In this document: piece after piece, positions 15,569-24,153 of the stretch
How positions within the stretch are numbered: the first letter of the stretch is position 1
How the letters are laid out: the number at the start of each line of letters is the position of its first letter
The notes under the pieces: generated by a model
Told to the model about the DNA's origin: nothing
The model's input: only the letters and a program-made list of their open reading frames with translations
The model's database searches: none
Program-made: the position numbers and the translations under genes
Source of the DNA: Saccharopolyspora flava
GTDB taxonomy: Bacteria > Actinomycetota > Actinomycetes > Mycobacteriales > Pseudonocardiaceae
Reading direction: 5' to 3'
DNA: 64,000 nucleotides
NCBI RefSeq assembly: GCF_900116135.1
Contig: NZ_FOZX01000014.1
Span: 1-64,000 of the forward strand

Positions 15569-16783
15569 ATGAGCGTGGAGATCACCACCGGCCCCCCGGA
15601 GGTCCGGGTCCCGGCCAGCACCGAGGCGACCGACACGGTCGCCACCGCAGAAGCGGTGCTGAGCAAGAGGACCGGCGCTCCGGTGCGGCTTGCCGACGCG
15701 GAGGACCTGGGCGGTAGCGACCGCTCGGTCGTGCTGCGGGTGCGGATCGCCGAATCGCCGTTCGAACTGCCGCGCACCGTGGTCGTGAAGCACTACGGAG
15801 AGTGCCCGCCGGAGGCGCGGTCCGACCCGTTCGCGCACGAGGCCGCCAGCTGCCAGCTGACCACCGCGCTCCCGCCGGAGGCGCGCGTCAGTCCCGAGCT
15901 CATCGCCCACGACGTCAACGAGCGGCTGCTCGTGCTCGAAGACCTCGGCCGCGGTTCGACCCTGGCCGACGTGCTCTTCGCCGAGGACCCGCGCGCCGCC
16001 GAGCGCGCGCTGCTCGCGTGGGCGCGGGCGCTCGGGCGCCTGCACAGCAGCACCGCCGGCTGCGCGGCCGACTTCGACGCGCTGATGCGCCGGCTGGGCG
16101 CCAAGTCCTGGACGGACCCGGTCGGCGACGACATTGTCGCCGCGGTCGGCGAGCTGCCGGAGCTGCTCAGCCAGATCCTCGGCGTCGACACGCCCCCGGA
16201 GCTGGTCGAGCGGCTCACCGCCGCGACCGAGCAGCTGGGCTCCAGCCGCTACCAGTCGTTCAGCCCGTCCGACATCTGCCCGGAGAACAGCCTGGTCACC
16301 GGCTCCAGCGGGGTGCGGTTCCTGGACTTCGAGTGGGGCTGCGTGCGCGACGTCGCGATGGACGCCGCCTACCTGCAGTACCCGTTCCCGTCCTCGTGGT
16401 GCTCCTACGCGTTACCCGACAACCTGGCGCAGAGCATGCTCGCGACGTGGCGCTCGGAGATCGCCGAGGTGTGGCCGGAGCTGGACTCCGACGAGGTGCT
16501 GCTGCCCAGGTTGTTCAACGCCCAGCTGCTGTGGGTGTGGGTCTCGACGTGGTGGTTCCTGCCGCGCACCGGCGAGACCGACCGGCCCATCGACCTGCAC
16601 CAGCCCTCGCCGCGCCGCAGCACGGCGCTGGTGGACCGCTGGCGGCACCTGCGCTCGGACGCCCAGGACGCCGGTCTCGACGACGTCGCCGAGTTCGCCG
16701 ACGCCGTGATCGACGCGCTGGTGGACCGCTTCGGCGCGGGCGCGCTGCACCTGCAGCCCTACCCGGCGTTCCGCACCGAGTGA
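15569..16783 (+). CDS. aminoglycoside phosphotransferase-fold kinase-like protein
   Basis: A 404-residue protein with the phosphotransferase/choline-kinase fold: a nucleotide-binding lobe with TVVVKHYGE (invariant Lys), then HDVNERLLVLEDLGRGSTLADVLF, the catalytic-loop region FSPSDICPENSLV and the metal motif VRFLDFEWGC. The loop keeps Asp and Asn (SD....EN), but the His of the usual HGD/HxD is Ser, so activity may be altered. Substrate unknown; antibiotic resistance should not be assumed. ATG at 15569 lies 12 nt after TAGTGT, a possible -10 giving a very short leader. It is followed by a GNAT gene with a 4-bp overlap, so kinase and acetyltransferase are co-expressed. Confidence 0.8.
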   Translation: MSVEITTGPPEVRVPASTEATDTVATAEAVLSKRTGAPVRLADAEDLGGSDRSVVLRVRIAESPFELPRTVVVKHYGECPPEARSDPFAHEAASCQLTTALPPEARVSPELIAHDVNERLLVLEDLGRGSTLADVLFAEDPRAAERALLAWARALGRLHSSTAGCAADFDALMRRLGAKSWTDPVGDDIVAAVGELPELLSQILGVDTPPELVERLTAATEQLGSSRYQSFSPSDICPENSLVTGSSGVRFLDFEWGCVRDVAMDAAYLQYPFPSSWCSYALPDNLAQSMLATWRSEIAEVWPELDSDEVLLPRLFNAQLLWVWVSTWWFLPRTGETDRPIDLHQPSPRRSTALVDRWRHLRSDAQDAGLDDVAEFADAVIDALVDRFGAGALHLQPYPAFRTE

Positions 16784-17490
16784 GGGCCTCGGAGACCTTC
16801 GAGCTCGAGCGCGCGGCGGTGGCCACCTGGCCCGCCACGACGGTCGAACGCCGGGACGGCTGGCTGCTGCGGCACTGCCCGCTGCTGGCCCGCCGCCGCT
16901 CGAACTCGGCGCTGCCGCTGGACCCGCTCGCCGATCCCGAGGTCGTGGAGCGGTTCTACGCCGAGCGTTCGAGCCCGGCGATCGTGCAGGTCAGCCCGCT
17001 CGACGAGCGCTCGGAGCTGGACGCGTTGCTGGCCGGTCGCGGGTATCGGGCCGAGGCGTCGACGATGATCATGCGCACCGAGCGGGAGGCGCTGCTGCAG
17101 GCGTGCCCGCCGCCGTCGTTCGAGGTGCGGCTTGACGACGCGCCCGCGCCGCGGTGGCTGGCGGCGGTCGCCGACGTCGGGGGCCGCCCGGAGCCGAGTC
17201 TGGACCGGGTCCCGGCGCCCGTCGCGTTCGCCACCGCGCTGCACGGCGGTGTTCCGGTGGGCGTGGGGATGTTCGCGGTCGCCGACGGCTGGTGCGGCGT
17301 CTACGGGATGCACACCGACGCCGGCTGGCGGCGCCGCGGGGTCGCGGGTTCGCTGCTGCGCGCGGGGGCCGAGTGGGCGTCGGCCGAGCGGGTGTTCCTC
17401 CAGGTTGAAGCGGACAATTCGGTCGCGCGGAGTCGCTATGAATCGCTCGGATTCATACGTGCGCATGCATATCATTATCGGATTCGGTAG
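16780..17490 (+). CDS. GNAT-family N-acetyltransferase
   Basis: A 236-residue protein whose C-terminal half has the GNAT acetyl-CoA fold: VGVGMFAVADGWCGVYGMHTDAGWRR, the pyrophosphate-binding RRRGVAGSLLRAGAEWA (Q/RxxGxG/A-type, about residues 185-205) and NSVARSRYESLGF near the end. The N-terminal half (ATWPATTVERRDGWLLRHCPLL) matches acetyltransferases with an extra substrate domain. GTG at 16780 overlaps the kinase-like gene's stop as GTGA. Substrate unknown. Coupling to a kinase-fold gene suggests joint modification of one small molecule, an inference from context only. Confidence 0.85.
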   Translation: MRASETFELERAAVATWPATTVERRDGWLLRHCPLLARRRSNSALPLDPLADPEVVERFYAERSSPAIVQVSPLDERSELDALLAGRGYRAEASTMIMRTEREALLQACPPPSFEVRLDDAPAPRWLAAVADVGGRPEPSLDRVPAPVAFATALHGGVPVGVGMFAVADGWCGVYGMHTDAGWRRRGVAGSLLRAGAEWASAERVFLQVEADNSVARSRYESLGFIRAHAYHYRIR

Positions 17491-17849
17491 TTTTCACGTT
17501 TCTCAGGTGTTGCTCAGGTGAATAGTCCGTGGCCGGCGGTTGTCGCCCGATGCGGTTGTTCAGCTCACATTCCCGCTGCGCACCGTGAGGAACGTTGTCG
17601 CGCAGCGCAATGACAGGAGGGTTCGCCACCCGGCGACCGGGTGATTCGCGGTCCCGCCCGCGACACATTAAGGAATTCTCATTTGTTTCCGGTGGGATTC
17701 CTCCGATCCATGGCTTGCGCGCGGATGCGGGTCTTCCGATATCGTTGTGATCGAGCGCTATCGCTCGTTCTCCCCGCAACCGTCGGCGTCGCCGGAGGGG
17801 GACTCGCTGAGTCGTTTCAATCGGGCTCGTTTCAACCGGGAGGCAATCG
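17491..17849. other. 359-bp intergenic region before the carbonic anhydrase genes
   Basis: No gene with a ribosome site and typical codon bias is seen. Composition is noticeably more AT-rich than the flanks (for example 17460-17520 and 17665-17700), as expected of promoter DNA. Short repeats such as GATCGAGCG-CTATCGCTCG near 17750 can form an imperfect stem. Nothing further can be assigned. Confidence 0.45.
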
Positions 17850-18233
17850 GTGCGCGGCAGGCTGTGGCTGATCACGAGGGCAGGGGTCTTCCTGCTCTTC
17901 GGGGTCGTGCTCGCCGCCCTCGGCCCCACCGATGCTGCGCTGGCCGGTGAGGTCGGCTGCAGCGCGACGACCAGCGAGCACAAGCCCGACCCGAAGGAGC
18001 AGCGCGACAGCGAGAAGCTGCGCGAGCGGCTGCCCGGGCTGGCCACGCACCGGCGCACCCAGACCCGCCACGAGCACGACCGCGACCCGCTCCAGGGGGA
18101 GTCCCGGTGGACGGCCGCGGATTTCGCGACCCTCGTGCACGCGGCCTCTCTCCCAAATATTGGGACTGATACATACCACGCACACATCAGGCTCAGACAT
18201 TCTCCGGCCGCACTGCAGGTCATGCGGCACTGA
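17850..18233 (+). CDS. small exported hypothetical protein upstream of carbonic anhydrase
   Basis: A 127-residue product. Residues 1-33 look like a signal peptide or membrane anchor (MRGRLWLITRAGVFLLFGVVLAALGPTDAALAGE, read in parts), with an AxA-type cleavage region (DAALAGE). The rest is charged and hydrophilic (KPDPKEQRDSEKLRERLPGL, THRRTQTRHEHDRDP) with one Cys. GTG at 17850 is supported by GGGAGG 6 nt upstream. It lies 50 bp before the carbonic anhydrase gene in the same direction. No known domain; the reading frame could be shorter in reality. Confidence 0.5.
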   Translation: MRGRLWLITRAGVFLLFGVVLAALGPTDAALAGEVGCSATTSEHKPDPKEQRDSEKLRERLPGLATHRRTQTRHEHDRDPLQGESRWTAADFATLVHAASLPNIGTDTYHAHIRLRHSPAALQVMRH

Positions 18234-18283
18234 TCGGCTCGGACTTCGCCTTTTCCGAGCCGATTCGACCCGGAGATTCCGAA

Positions 18284-18880
18284 ATGAGCTTCGAGAACTT
18301 CGTGCGTCACGCACGTCGTCACCCCTCCCTGCTTTCCGCGGACCAGCGCAAGCAGCTGGCCGCCGGACAGAAGCCTTCCGCTCTGTTCATCGGATGTTCA
18401 GATTCCCGCGTGATCCCGTCCCACATCACCGGGGCTGAGCCAGGAACCTTGTTCGAACTGCGAACCGCCGGAAACGTCGTGCCGAAATACGCGCCCGACT
18501 CCGGCTCCAGCGAAATGGGCACCATCGAGTACGCGGTGCTGCAACTGGGGATCCCCGACATCATCGTGTGCGGCCACTCGCACTGCGGCGCCGTGACCGC
18601 GCTGACCGTCGCCGGCCGGGGGCTCGACCAGCTGCCCGCGCTGTGCACCTGGCTGGGGACCGACGGCCTGGTCGGAACCGACCCCGAGGACGCCGCCGTC
18701 CGCACCGAGAGCAAGCGCCACCTGCGCGCCCAGCTCGACACCCTGCGCGAGTACCCGTTCATCCGCGACCGCATCGAGGCGGGTCAGCTGCGGCTGCACG
18801 GCTGGTTCTACGAGATCGACACCGGTCTCGTGTACGTCGCGCCGCAGTCCTCGGACGACGAGGACTTCCTCCCGCTCTAA
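18284..18880 (+). CDS. beta-carbonic anhydrase
   Basis: A 198-residue beta-class carbonic anhydrase that interconverts CO2 and bicarbonate. Zinc ligands are Cys38 with the Asp40-Arg42 dyad in IGCSDSRV, and His98 and Cys101 in CGHSHCGAV. ELRTAGNVVP and IEYAVLQLGIPDIIVCGH are typical of the family. A GGAG motif precedes ATG 18284. It is next to a SulP anion transporter in the same direction, separated by a hairpin, a combination known in bacteria for bicarbonate uptake and supply to carboxylases. Cytoplasmic; no signal peptide. Confidence 0.95.
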   Translation: MSFENFVRHARRHPSLLSADQRKQLAAGQKPSALFIGCSDSRVIPSHITGAEPGTLFELRTAGNVVPKYAPDSGSSEMGTIEYAVLQLGIPDIIVCGHSHCGAVTALTVAGRGLDQLPALCTWLGTDGLVGTDPEDAAVRTESKRHLRAQLDTLREYPFIRDRIEAGQLRLHGWFYEIDTGLVYVAPQSSDDEDFLPL

Positions 18881-18900
18881 GCCCGCGCCCGCGGAACCGA

Positions 18901-18933
18901 CGCCGGGCACCCACCGCGCAAGGGTGCCCGGCG
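18901..18933 (+). terminator. perfect 12-bp hairpin between carbonic anhydrase and SulP genes
   Basis: CGCCGGGCACCC (18901-18912) and GGGTGCCCGGCG (18922-18933) pair fully with a 9-nt loop. It could terminate the anhydrase transcript or attenuate read-through into the transporter gene 37 bp downstream. Confidence 0.7.
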
Positions 18934-18969
18934 CGGTCCCCGCTACCCGTTTTCGCCCTGGAGGGCATC

Positions 18970-20478
18970 GTGACCACGCAATTGCAAGACGAGTCCGCTC
19001 AGCGGACCGGGCGAAAGCCCAACGCGCCCAACACCCTCGGCGCCGACATCGCCGCCTCGCTGGTGGTGTTCCTGGTGGCCGTCCCGCTGTGCGTCGGCGT
19101 CGCCGCCGCGTCCGGCGTGCCGGTCGAGCTCGGCATCGTGACCGGCATCGTCGGCGGCATCGTCGTCGGCCTGCTGCCCGGCAGCACCATGCAGGTCTCC
19201 GGCCCGGCGGCCGGGCTCACCGTGCTGGTGGCCTCGGCCGTCAGCCAGCACGGGCTGGGCATGCTCGGCGTCATCGTGCTCGGCGCCGGGATCGTGCAGA
19301 TCCTGCTCGGCGTGAGCCGGCTGGGCACCTGGTTCCGGGCCATCTCGCCGTCGGTCGTGCAGGGCATGCTCGCCGGTATCGGCCTGGTGCTGATCCTCGG
19401 CCAGGTCTACCCGGTCGGCGGCCTCGCCCAGCCCGACACGACCGCGGAGAAGTTCGGCGGCCTCGGTGGACTGGCCGTCACCATGGTCACCACGCCGCAG
19501 GGCCTGGCCGGGCTCGGCCTGGCCGTGGCCGCGCTGCTGATCATGACGGCCTGGAAGAAGTTCGCGCCCGCCTCGGTCAGCCTGGTCCCCGGGGCGCTGA
19601 TCGCCGTCGTCGTCACCAGCGCCGCCGCCGCGCTGCTGGCGCTGCCGGTCAAGACCGTCGAGGTCGGTTCGCTGCTGTCGTCGCTGAACCCGCCCGCCCT
19701 GACCGACTTCGGCGCGGCCAACCTCGCCGTGCTCGGCTCGATCCTCACCTTCGCGCTGATCGCCTCCGCGGAGAGCCTGTTCAGCGCCGCCGCCGTCGAC
19801 CGCATGCACGACGGGCCGAAGACGCAGTACAACAAGGAGCTCGTCGCCCAGGGCGCGGGCAACGCCGTCTGCGGCGTGTTCGGCGCGCTGCCGATGACCG
19901 CGGTGATCGTCCGCAGCTCGGCCAACGTGCAGGCGGGCGCGAAGACGAAGCTGTCCCGGATCCTGCACGGCGTCTGGCTGCTGCTGTTCGTGGTGGCGCT
20001 GCCCGGTCTGCTGGCGTTCATCCCGACCGCCGTGCTGGCCGCGCTGCTGATCCAGGCCGGCTGGAAGCTGCTGGAGCTCAAGGCCGTCGCCAAGCTGGTG
20101 CGCGAGCACCGGTCCGAGGCGTTCGTGCTGGTGCTGACCGCGGTGACGATCGTGGCCACCGACCTGCTCATCGGCACCCTGACGGGTCTGGCCGTGGCCG
20201 TGGTCAAGACCGCGATCGAGGTCTCGCGGATGTCGGTGCAGTCCGAGCACGCCGACGACCACGTCCGCGTCCAGCTCGGCGGCAACGCCACCTTCCTGCG
20301 CTTGCCGCGGCTGCTGGACCACCTGGAGGAGCTGCCCACCGGCAAACACGTGCACCTCGACCTGAGCACGGTCCGGCACCTCGACCGCGCCTGCCACCAG
20401 GCCGTCGAGAACTGGGTCGCCGAGCACCGCCGCAACAACGGCAGCGTCGAGGTCGCCATGCCCGCCAAGACCGGCTGA
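18970..20478 (+). CDS. SulP-family anion transporter (probable bicarbonate or sulfate)
   Basis: A 502-residue integral membrane protein with about 11-12 hydrophobic segments in the SulP/SLC26 pattern: LGADIAASLVVFLVAVPLCVGVA at the N-terminus, STMQVSGPAAGLTVLVAS, ISPSVVQGMLAGIGLVLI, and the conserved SAESLFSAAAVDRMHDG and GALPMTAVIVRSSANVQAG. A short C-terminal STAS-like part follows (about 440-490: KHVHLDLSTVRHLDRACHQAVENW). GTG 18970 has TGGAGGG about 6 nt upstream. Beside a beta-carbonic anhydrase the likeliest cargo is bicarbonate, but sulfate or another anion cannot be excluded. Confidence 0.9.
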   Translation: MTTQLQDESAQRTGRKPNAPNTLGADIAASLVVFLVAVPLCVGVAAASGVPVELGIVTGIVGGIVVGLLPGSTMQVSGPAAGLTVLVASAVSQHGLGMLGVIVLGAGIVQILLGVSRLGTWFRAISPSVVQGMLAGIGLVLILGQVYPVGGLAQPDTTAEKFGGLGGLAVTMVTTPQGLAGLGLAVAALLIMTAWKKFAPASVSLVPGALIAVVVTSAAAALLALPVKTVEVGSLLSSLNPPALTDFGAANLAVLGSILTFALIASAESLFSAAAVDRMHDGPKTQYNKELVAQGAGNAVCGVFGALPMTAVIVRSSANVQAGAKTKLSRILHGVWLLLFVVALPGLLAFIPTAVLAALLIQAGWKLLELKAVAKLVREHRSEAFVLVLTAVTIVATDLLIGTLTGLAVAVVKTAIEVSRMSVQSEHADDHVRVQLGGNATFLRLPRLLDHLEELPTGKHVHLDLSTVRHLDRACHQAVENWVAEHRRNNGSVEVAMPAKTG

Positions 20479-20501
20479 CCGGTCCTGACCCGTCCCCCGG
20501 A

Positions 20502-20542
20502 CGAAAACCCCGGTTTTCGCGCGACGAAAACCGGGGTTTTCG
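20502..20542. repeat. AT-cored inverted repeat (CGAAAACC-GGTTTTCG family) after the SulP gene
   Basis: CGAAAACCCCGGTTTTCG (20502-20519) and its exact reverse complement CGAAAACCGGGGTTTTCG (20525-20542) are separated by 5 nt. Each half is itself nearly palindromic, so either two small hairpins or one 18-bp stem can form. It begins 23 bp after the transporter stop. Closely related copies lie at 61794-61886. Probably a terminator or a repeated intergenic element. Confidence 0.85.
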
Positions 20543-20596
20543 ACGTCGGGGTGCGGGTGAGTGGGGGAGTCGGTGGTGGCGGGTAGCGTTCGGGGA

Positions 20597-21955
20597 GTGA
20601 GCGAGGGGTTGTTCGACGACGGGCTGTTCGGGGCCGAGGTCGAGGAGAAGGCCGGGGAGAAGCTGGCCGAGAACGCGCCGTTGGCGGTGCGGATGCGGCC
20701 CCGGAGTCTCGACGAGGTCGTCGGGCAGCAGCACCTGCTGGTGGCCGGTGCTCCGCTGCGGCGGCTGGTGGAGGGGGCGGCGCCCGCGTCGGTGCTGCTC
20801 TACGGGCCGCCGGGCACGGGCAAGACGACGCTGGCCAACCTCGTGTCGAAGGCGACCGGCCGCCGGTTCGCGGCGCTGTCGGCGCTGTCGTCGGGGGTGA
20901 AGGAGGTCCGGGCGGTCATCGAGGAGGCCAAGCGCCGCCTCGGCCGGTCCGGCGAGGCCACCGTGCTGTTCATCGACGAGGTGCACCGCTTCTCCAAGAC
21001 CCAGCAGGACGCGCTGCTGGGCGCGGTCGAGGACCGGACCGTGCTGCTGGTGGCCGCGACCACCGAGAACCCGTACTTCTCCGTGGTGGCGCCGCTGCTG
21101 TCGCGGTCGCTGGTGCTGCAGCTGCGCAGCCTCGACGACGACGACATCCGCTCGCTGCTGCGCCGCGCCGTCTCCGAGGAGCGCGGCCTGGGCGGCGAGA
21201 TCGGCATGTCGGAGGACGCCGAGAACCACCTGGTCGCGCTGGCCGAGGGCGATGCCCGCCGCGCGCTGACGGCGCTGGAGGCCGCGGCCGAGTCGGCGAT
21301 GTCCAACGGCGCCGAGGAGATCGACCTGGCCACGGTGGAATCCACGGTGGACCGCGCCGCCGTGCTCTACGACCGGGGCGGCGATCAGCACTACGACGTG
21401 ACCAGCGCGTTCATCAAGTCCATCCGCGGCTCCGACGTCGACGCCGCGCTGCACTACCTGGCCCGGATGGTCGAGGCGGGCGAGGATCCGCGCTTCATCG
21501 CCCGGCGCCTGGTCGTGCACGCCAGCGAGGACATCGGCATGGCCGACCCGACCGCGCTGCAGACCGCCGTGGCCGCGGCTCAGGCCGTGCAGCTCATCGG
21601 CATGCCGGAAGGCCGGCTGGCCCTGGCCCAGGCCACCATTCACCTGGCCACGGCCCCGAAGTCGAACGCCGTGATAGCGGCCATCAACGAGGCGATGGGC
21701 GACGTCCGCGCGGGCAAGGGCGGTCCCGTCCCACCCCACCTCAGGGACGGCCACTACGCGGGCGCGGAGAAGCTCGGCAACGCCAAGGGCTACCGCTACC
21801 CCCACGACAAGCCGGAAGGCGTCCTGGCCCAGCAGTACCCGCCGGAGTCCCTGGTGGGCCGGGACTACTACAACCCGACCCCGCGCGGCGCGGAACGCGC
21901 CCTCCACGAACGCGTGCCGAAGCTCCGCACGATCATCCGCGACGGGGATCAGTGA
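20597..21955 (+). CDS. rarA: replication-associated recombination protein A (RarA/MgsA)
   Basis: A 452-residue AAA+ ATPase of the RarA/WRNIP1 group acting at stalled replication forks. Residues 1-30 are a variable acidic head, then [21 protein letters not shown], Walker [10 protein letters not shown] (about 71-79), Walker [11 protein letters not shown], sensor-1 AATTENPYF, and the C-terminal tetramerisation part with [22 protein letters not shown] and [19 protein letters not shown] 20597 has no proper ribosome site, but TAGCGT lies 7 nt upstream, fitting a leaderless mRNA. It stands in the actinobacterial order before alaS, as in mycobacteria (Rv2559c upstream of Rv2555c). Confidence 0.93.
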   Translation: MSEGLFDDGLFGAEVEEKAGEKLAENAPLAVRMRPRSLDEVVGQQHLLVAGAPLRRLVEGAAPASVLLYGPPGTGKTTLANLVSKATGRRFAALSALSSGVKEVRAVIEEAKRRLGRSGEATVLFIDEVHRFSKTQQDALLGAVEDRTVLLVAATTENPYFSVVAPLLSRSLVLQLRSLDDDDIRSLLRRAVSEERGLGGEIGMSEDAENHLVALAEGDARRALTALEAAAESAMSNGAEEIDLATVESTVDRAAVLYDRGGDQHYDVTSAFIKSIRGSDVDAALHYLARMVEAGEDPRFIARRLVVHASEDIGMADPTALQTAVAAAQAVQLIGMPEGRLALAQATIHLATAPKSNAVIAAINEAMGDVRAGKGGPVPPHLRDGHYAGAEKLGNAKGYRYPHDKPEGVLAQQYPPESLVGRDYYNPTPRGAERALHERVPKLRTIIRDGDQ

Positions 21956-21995
21956 TCTCTCATTCCCGGGTACCGCTCGGTTCCCGGGACGGGGA

Positions 21996-22209
21996 AGTTT
22001 TCATGAAAACTGCCACCCCCTCAGGTCACGACAGTTTTCATGAAAACTTCTTCACCCTCGGGAGACGTGACGTGGGGACCGGTGGTGGGATGACCTGGGG
22101 CTTCGCGTTGGGAGGGTGCGAAGTTTTCATGAAAACTTCCCCGTCCTCCGGGACGTGAGGTGGGGGATGGGGGACGTGGTTCGGGGGAGGTTTTCATGAA
22201 AACCTCCCC
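21996..22209. repeat. four palindromes AGTTTTCATGAAAACT in a 215-bp array
   Basis: AGTTTTCATGAAAACT is a perfect 16-bp palindrome at 21996-22011, 22033-22048 and 22122-22137. A fourth copy at 22184-22209 is a 26-bp perfect palindrome whose core is GGTTTTCATGAAAACC, flanked by GGGGA and TCCCC. Spacings are 37, 89 and about 65 bp. Flanks are GC-rich and differ. The last copy ends 21 bp before the GTG of the hydroxyacid dehydrogenase gene, close to its ribosome site. The array could be a regulator-binding region, stacked terminators for rarA, or a repeated element. ATGAAAAC inside each copy creates short chance frames that are not judged coding. Confidence 0.9.
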
Positions 22210-22229
22210 ACCGAGTGAGGGAGGTCGAT

Positions 22230-23192
22230 GTGAGCAGAGTCGTGGTGACCCGGACGATCCCGGAGCCCGCGGTCGCCGTGCTGCGGGAGGTCGCCGAGGT
22301 CGAGGTCTGCGATCAGGACCGGCCGCTGACCCCCGACGAGCTGCGCGAGGCGGTTCGCGGGGCCGATGGGGTGGTCGCGATGCTGCACGACCGGATCGAC
22401 TCCGCGTTCGTCGACGCCGCTGGTGAGCAGCTCAAGGTCGTGGCCAACGTGGCCGTCGGCTACGACAACGTCGACGTCCCGGCCGTCACCGGGCGCGGCG
22501 TCGCGGTCACCAACACGCCCGGCGTGCTCACCGACGCCACCGCCGACCTGGCCTTCGGACTGCTGCTGTCGGTGACCCGCCGCCTCGGCGAGGGCGAGCG
22601 GCTGCTGCGCTCCCGCACGCCCTGGAACTTCCACCTCGGCTTCATGCTGGGCACCGGCCTGCAGGGCAAGACCCTCGGCGTCTACGGGCTCGGCGGCATC
22701 GGCCAGGCCGTGGCCCGGCGAGCCCGGGCGTTCGGCATGCACATCGCCTACACCGGGCGCCGCCGCGCCGCGCAGGAGATCGAGACCGAGCTCGACGCCC
22801 GCTACCTCTCCCACGACGAGCTGCTGCGCACCGCCGACGTGCTGACGCTGCACTGCCCGCTCACCGAGGACACCCGGCACCTCATCGACGAGGCCGCGCT
22901 GGCCGCGATGAAGCCCACCGCGATCCTGGTCAACACCAGCCGAGGACCCGTCGTCGACGAGAAGGCCCTGGCCAGGGCCCTGGCGGAGGGTGAGATCGCG
23001 GGCGCGGCGCTGGACGTGTTCGAGCAGGAGCCGCAGGTCGAGCCCGGTCTGCTGGATCTCGACAACGTCGCCCTCGCCCCGCACCTGGGCTCGGCGACCA
23101 CCGAGACGCGCACCGCGATGGCCGAGCTCGCCGCGCGCAACGTCGCGGCCGTCCTGGCCGGTCAGCCGCCGCTGACCCCGGTCACCGCGTGA
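22230..23192 (+). CDS. D-isomer-specific 2-hydroxyacid dehydrogenase (glyoxylate/hydroxypyruvate reductase-like)
   Basis: A 320-residue NAD(P)-dependent dehydrogenase. The coenzyme motif is GVYGLGGIGQAVARRA, followed by ARAFGMHIAYTGR. Catalytic residues are Arg in LVNTSRGPVVDE, Glu in DVFEQEPQVE and His in LAPHLGSATTETR. VANVAVGYDNVDVPA is the substrate-domain signature. It most resembles D-glycerate dehydrogenases/glyoxylate reductases, though the exact 2-oxoacid cannot be fixed. GTG at 22230 is chosen because GAGGGAGG lies 7 nt upstream; GTG 22215 would add five residues. The large palindrome at 22184-22209 ends just upstream and may influence its expression. Confidence 0.9.
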   Translation: MSRVVVTRTIPEPAVAVLREVAEVEVCDQDRPLTPDELREAVRGADGVVAMLHDRIDSAFVDAAGEQLKVVANVAVGYDNVDVPAVTGRGVAVTNTPGVLTDATADLAFGLLLSVTRRLGEGERLLRSRTPWNFHLGFMLGTGLQGKTLGVYGLGGIGQAVARRARAFGMHIAYTGRRRAAQEIETELDARYLSHDELLRTADVLTLHCPLTEDTRHLIDEAALAAMKPTAILVNTSRGPVVDEKALARALAEGEIAGAALDVFEQEPQVEPGLLDLDNVALAPHLGSATTETRTAMAELAARNVAAVLAGQPPLTPVTA

Positions 23193-23386
23193 TCAACCGG
23201 TCACCGCATCGATACCTCCTCGCCGGGCCCGTTCCGGGACGTGCCGAAAACGCCCGCACCTGCGGCTCGACCCGGCGGACCGGGTGCTTGTGGCCGCCGC
23301 GCACACCGGTAACCTGGCGCACGATCAACGAACCGGGCTCTCGTCCGGGTTCGACAAGGACATGACGTGGACAAACGGGAGGGCAC

Positions 23387-23794
23387 GTGACGCCCACGCA
23401 GATCGCCGCGCTGATCGTCGCCGGAGCGTTCGTGCTGCTGGTCCTGCTGCTGGCGGTGCCGCTGATCAAGCTCGGCAAGACCTTGGACGAGGCGAGCACC
23501 GCCATCAAGAAGGCGCAGGAGAACAGCGACCCGATCTTCACCGGCGCGAACACCACCATCACGCACGTCAACACGCAGCTGGAGCGCGTGGACGGCATCA
23601 CCTCCAACGCCAAGACCATCAGCGGCAACGTCTCGGCGTTGTCCTCGCTGTTCACGGCTACACTGGGTGGTCCGTTGGTGAAGACGGCGGCGTTCTCCTA
23701 CGGCGTCAGCAAGGCGCTGAAGGCCCGCCGCAAGCGCAAGCAGGAACCGACCGGACGGCACTTCCGCCGCAAGAACAAAGGGGTGCGCAAGTGA
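23387..23794 (+). CDS. DUF948 membrane-anchored protein
   Basis: A 135-residue protein with one N-terminal transmembrane helix (about residues 6-30: IAALIVAGAFVLLVLLLAVPL), a helical segment KTLDEASTAIKKAQENSDPI that may coil, a Ser/Thr/Asn-rich middle and a basic C-terminus (KARRKRKQEPTGRHFRRKNK). This DUF948 pattern is conserved upstream of alaS in many actinobacteria. GTG 23387 has GGGAGGG about 3-6 nt upstream. Its stop overlaps the next start by 4 bp. Role unknown, probably envelope-associated. Confidence 0.88.
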   Translation: MTPTQIAALIVAGAFVLLVLLLAVPLIKLGKTLDEASTAIKKAQENSDPIFTGANTTITHVNTQLERVDGITSNAKTISGNVSALSSLFTATLGGPLVKTAAFSYGVSKALKARRKRKQEPTGRHFRRKNKGVRK

Positions 23795-24075
23795 GGCGCC
23801 TTTTCTGGTTCGGCGCGGGCATCGCAGCCGGAGTCGCGCTGACCCGCAAGGTCAACGAGACCGCGCGCAAGGCGACCCCGACCGGCGCCGCTGAACAGAT
23901 CGGCGGCGCGATGCGGGAGCTCGCCGGAGCCGTCGGCTCGTTCGGGGCCGACGTGCGCGCCGGGATGCAGGAGCGGGAAGAAGAGCTGCAGGATGTGGTC
24001 GCGGAAGCGGGCCAGGTCCGCCGGATAGCGGCCGAGAGCGACGCCGAGCGGCGAGCTCGCCGGGCGGGCCGCTGA
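23791..24075 (+). CDS. small DUF6167-type protein upstream of alaS
   Basis: A 94-residue product: a short hydrophobic N-terminus (RRLFWFGAGIAAGVALTRK), then an amphipathic alpha-helical, Glu/Arg-rich body (GAAEQIGGAMRELAGAVGSFGADV, EREEELQDVVAEAGQVRRIA). The FWFGAGIAAGVA start is typical of the small protein that follows the DUF948 gene in actinobacterial alaS loci. GTG 23791 overlaps the DUF948 stop as GTGA. Likely membrane-associated; function unknown. Confidence 0.85.
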   Translation: MRRLFWFGAGIAAGVALTRKVNETARKATPTGAAEQIGGAMRELAGAVGSFGADVRAGMQEREEELQDVVAEAGQVRRIAAESDAERRARRAGR

Positions 24076-24153
24076 CGCTGGCGCCCGCTCGCGCCGCCGC
24101 CGCCCGCCGACACCGACAGCCGTGTCCGTGACCGACCTTCCCAAGGACTCCCA

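Noticed and set aside
21996-22209. CRISPR array
   Set aside because: Fully palindromic 16-26-bp units with irregular spacing and no cas genes; better described as operator or terminator-like repeats.
21952-22430. Short plus-strand frames repeating E-V-F-M-K-T
   Set aside because: The repetition comes from the AGTTTTCATGAAAACT palindromes; the frames are interrupted and have no ribosome sites.
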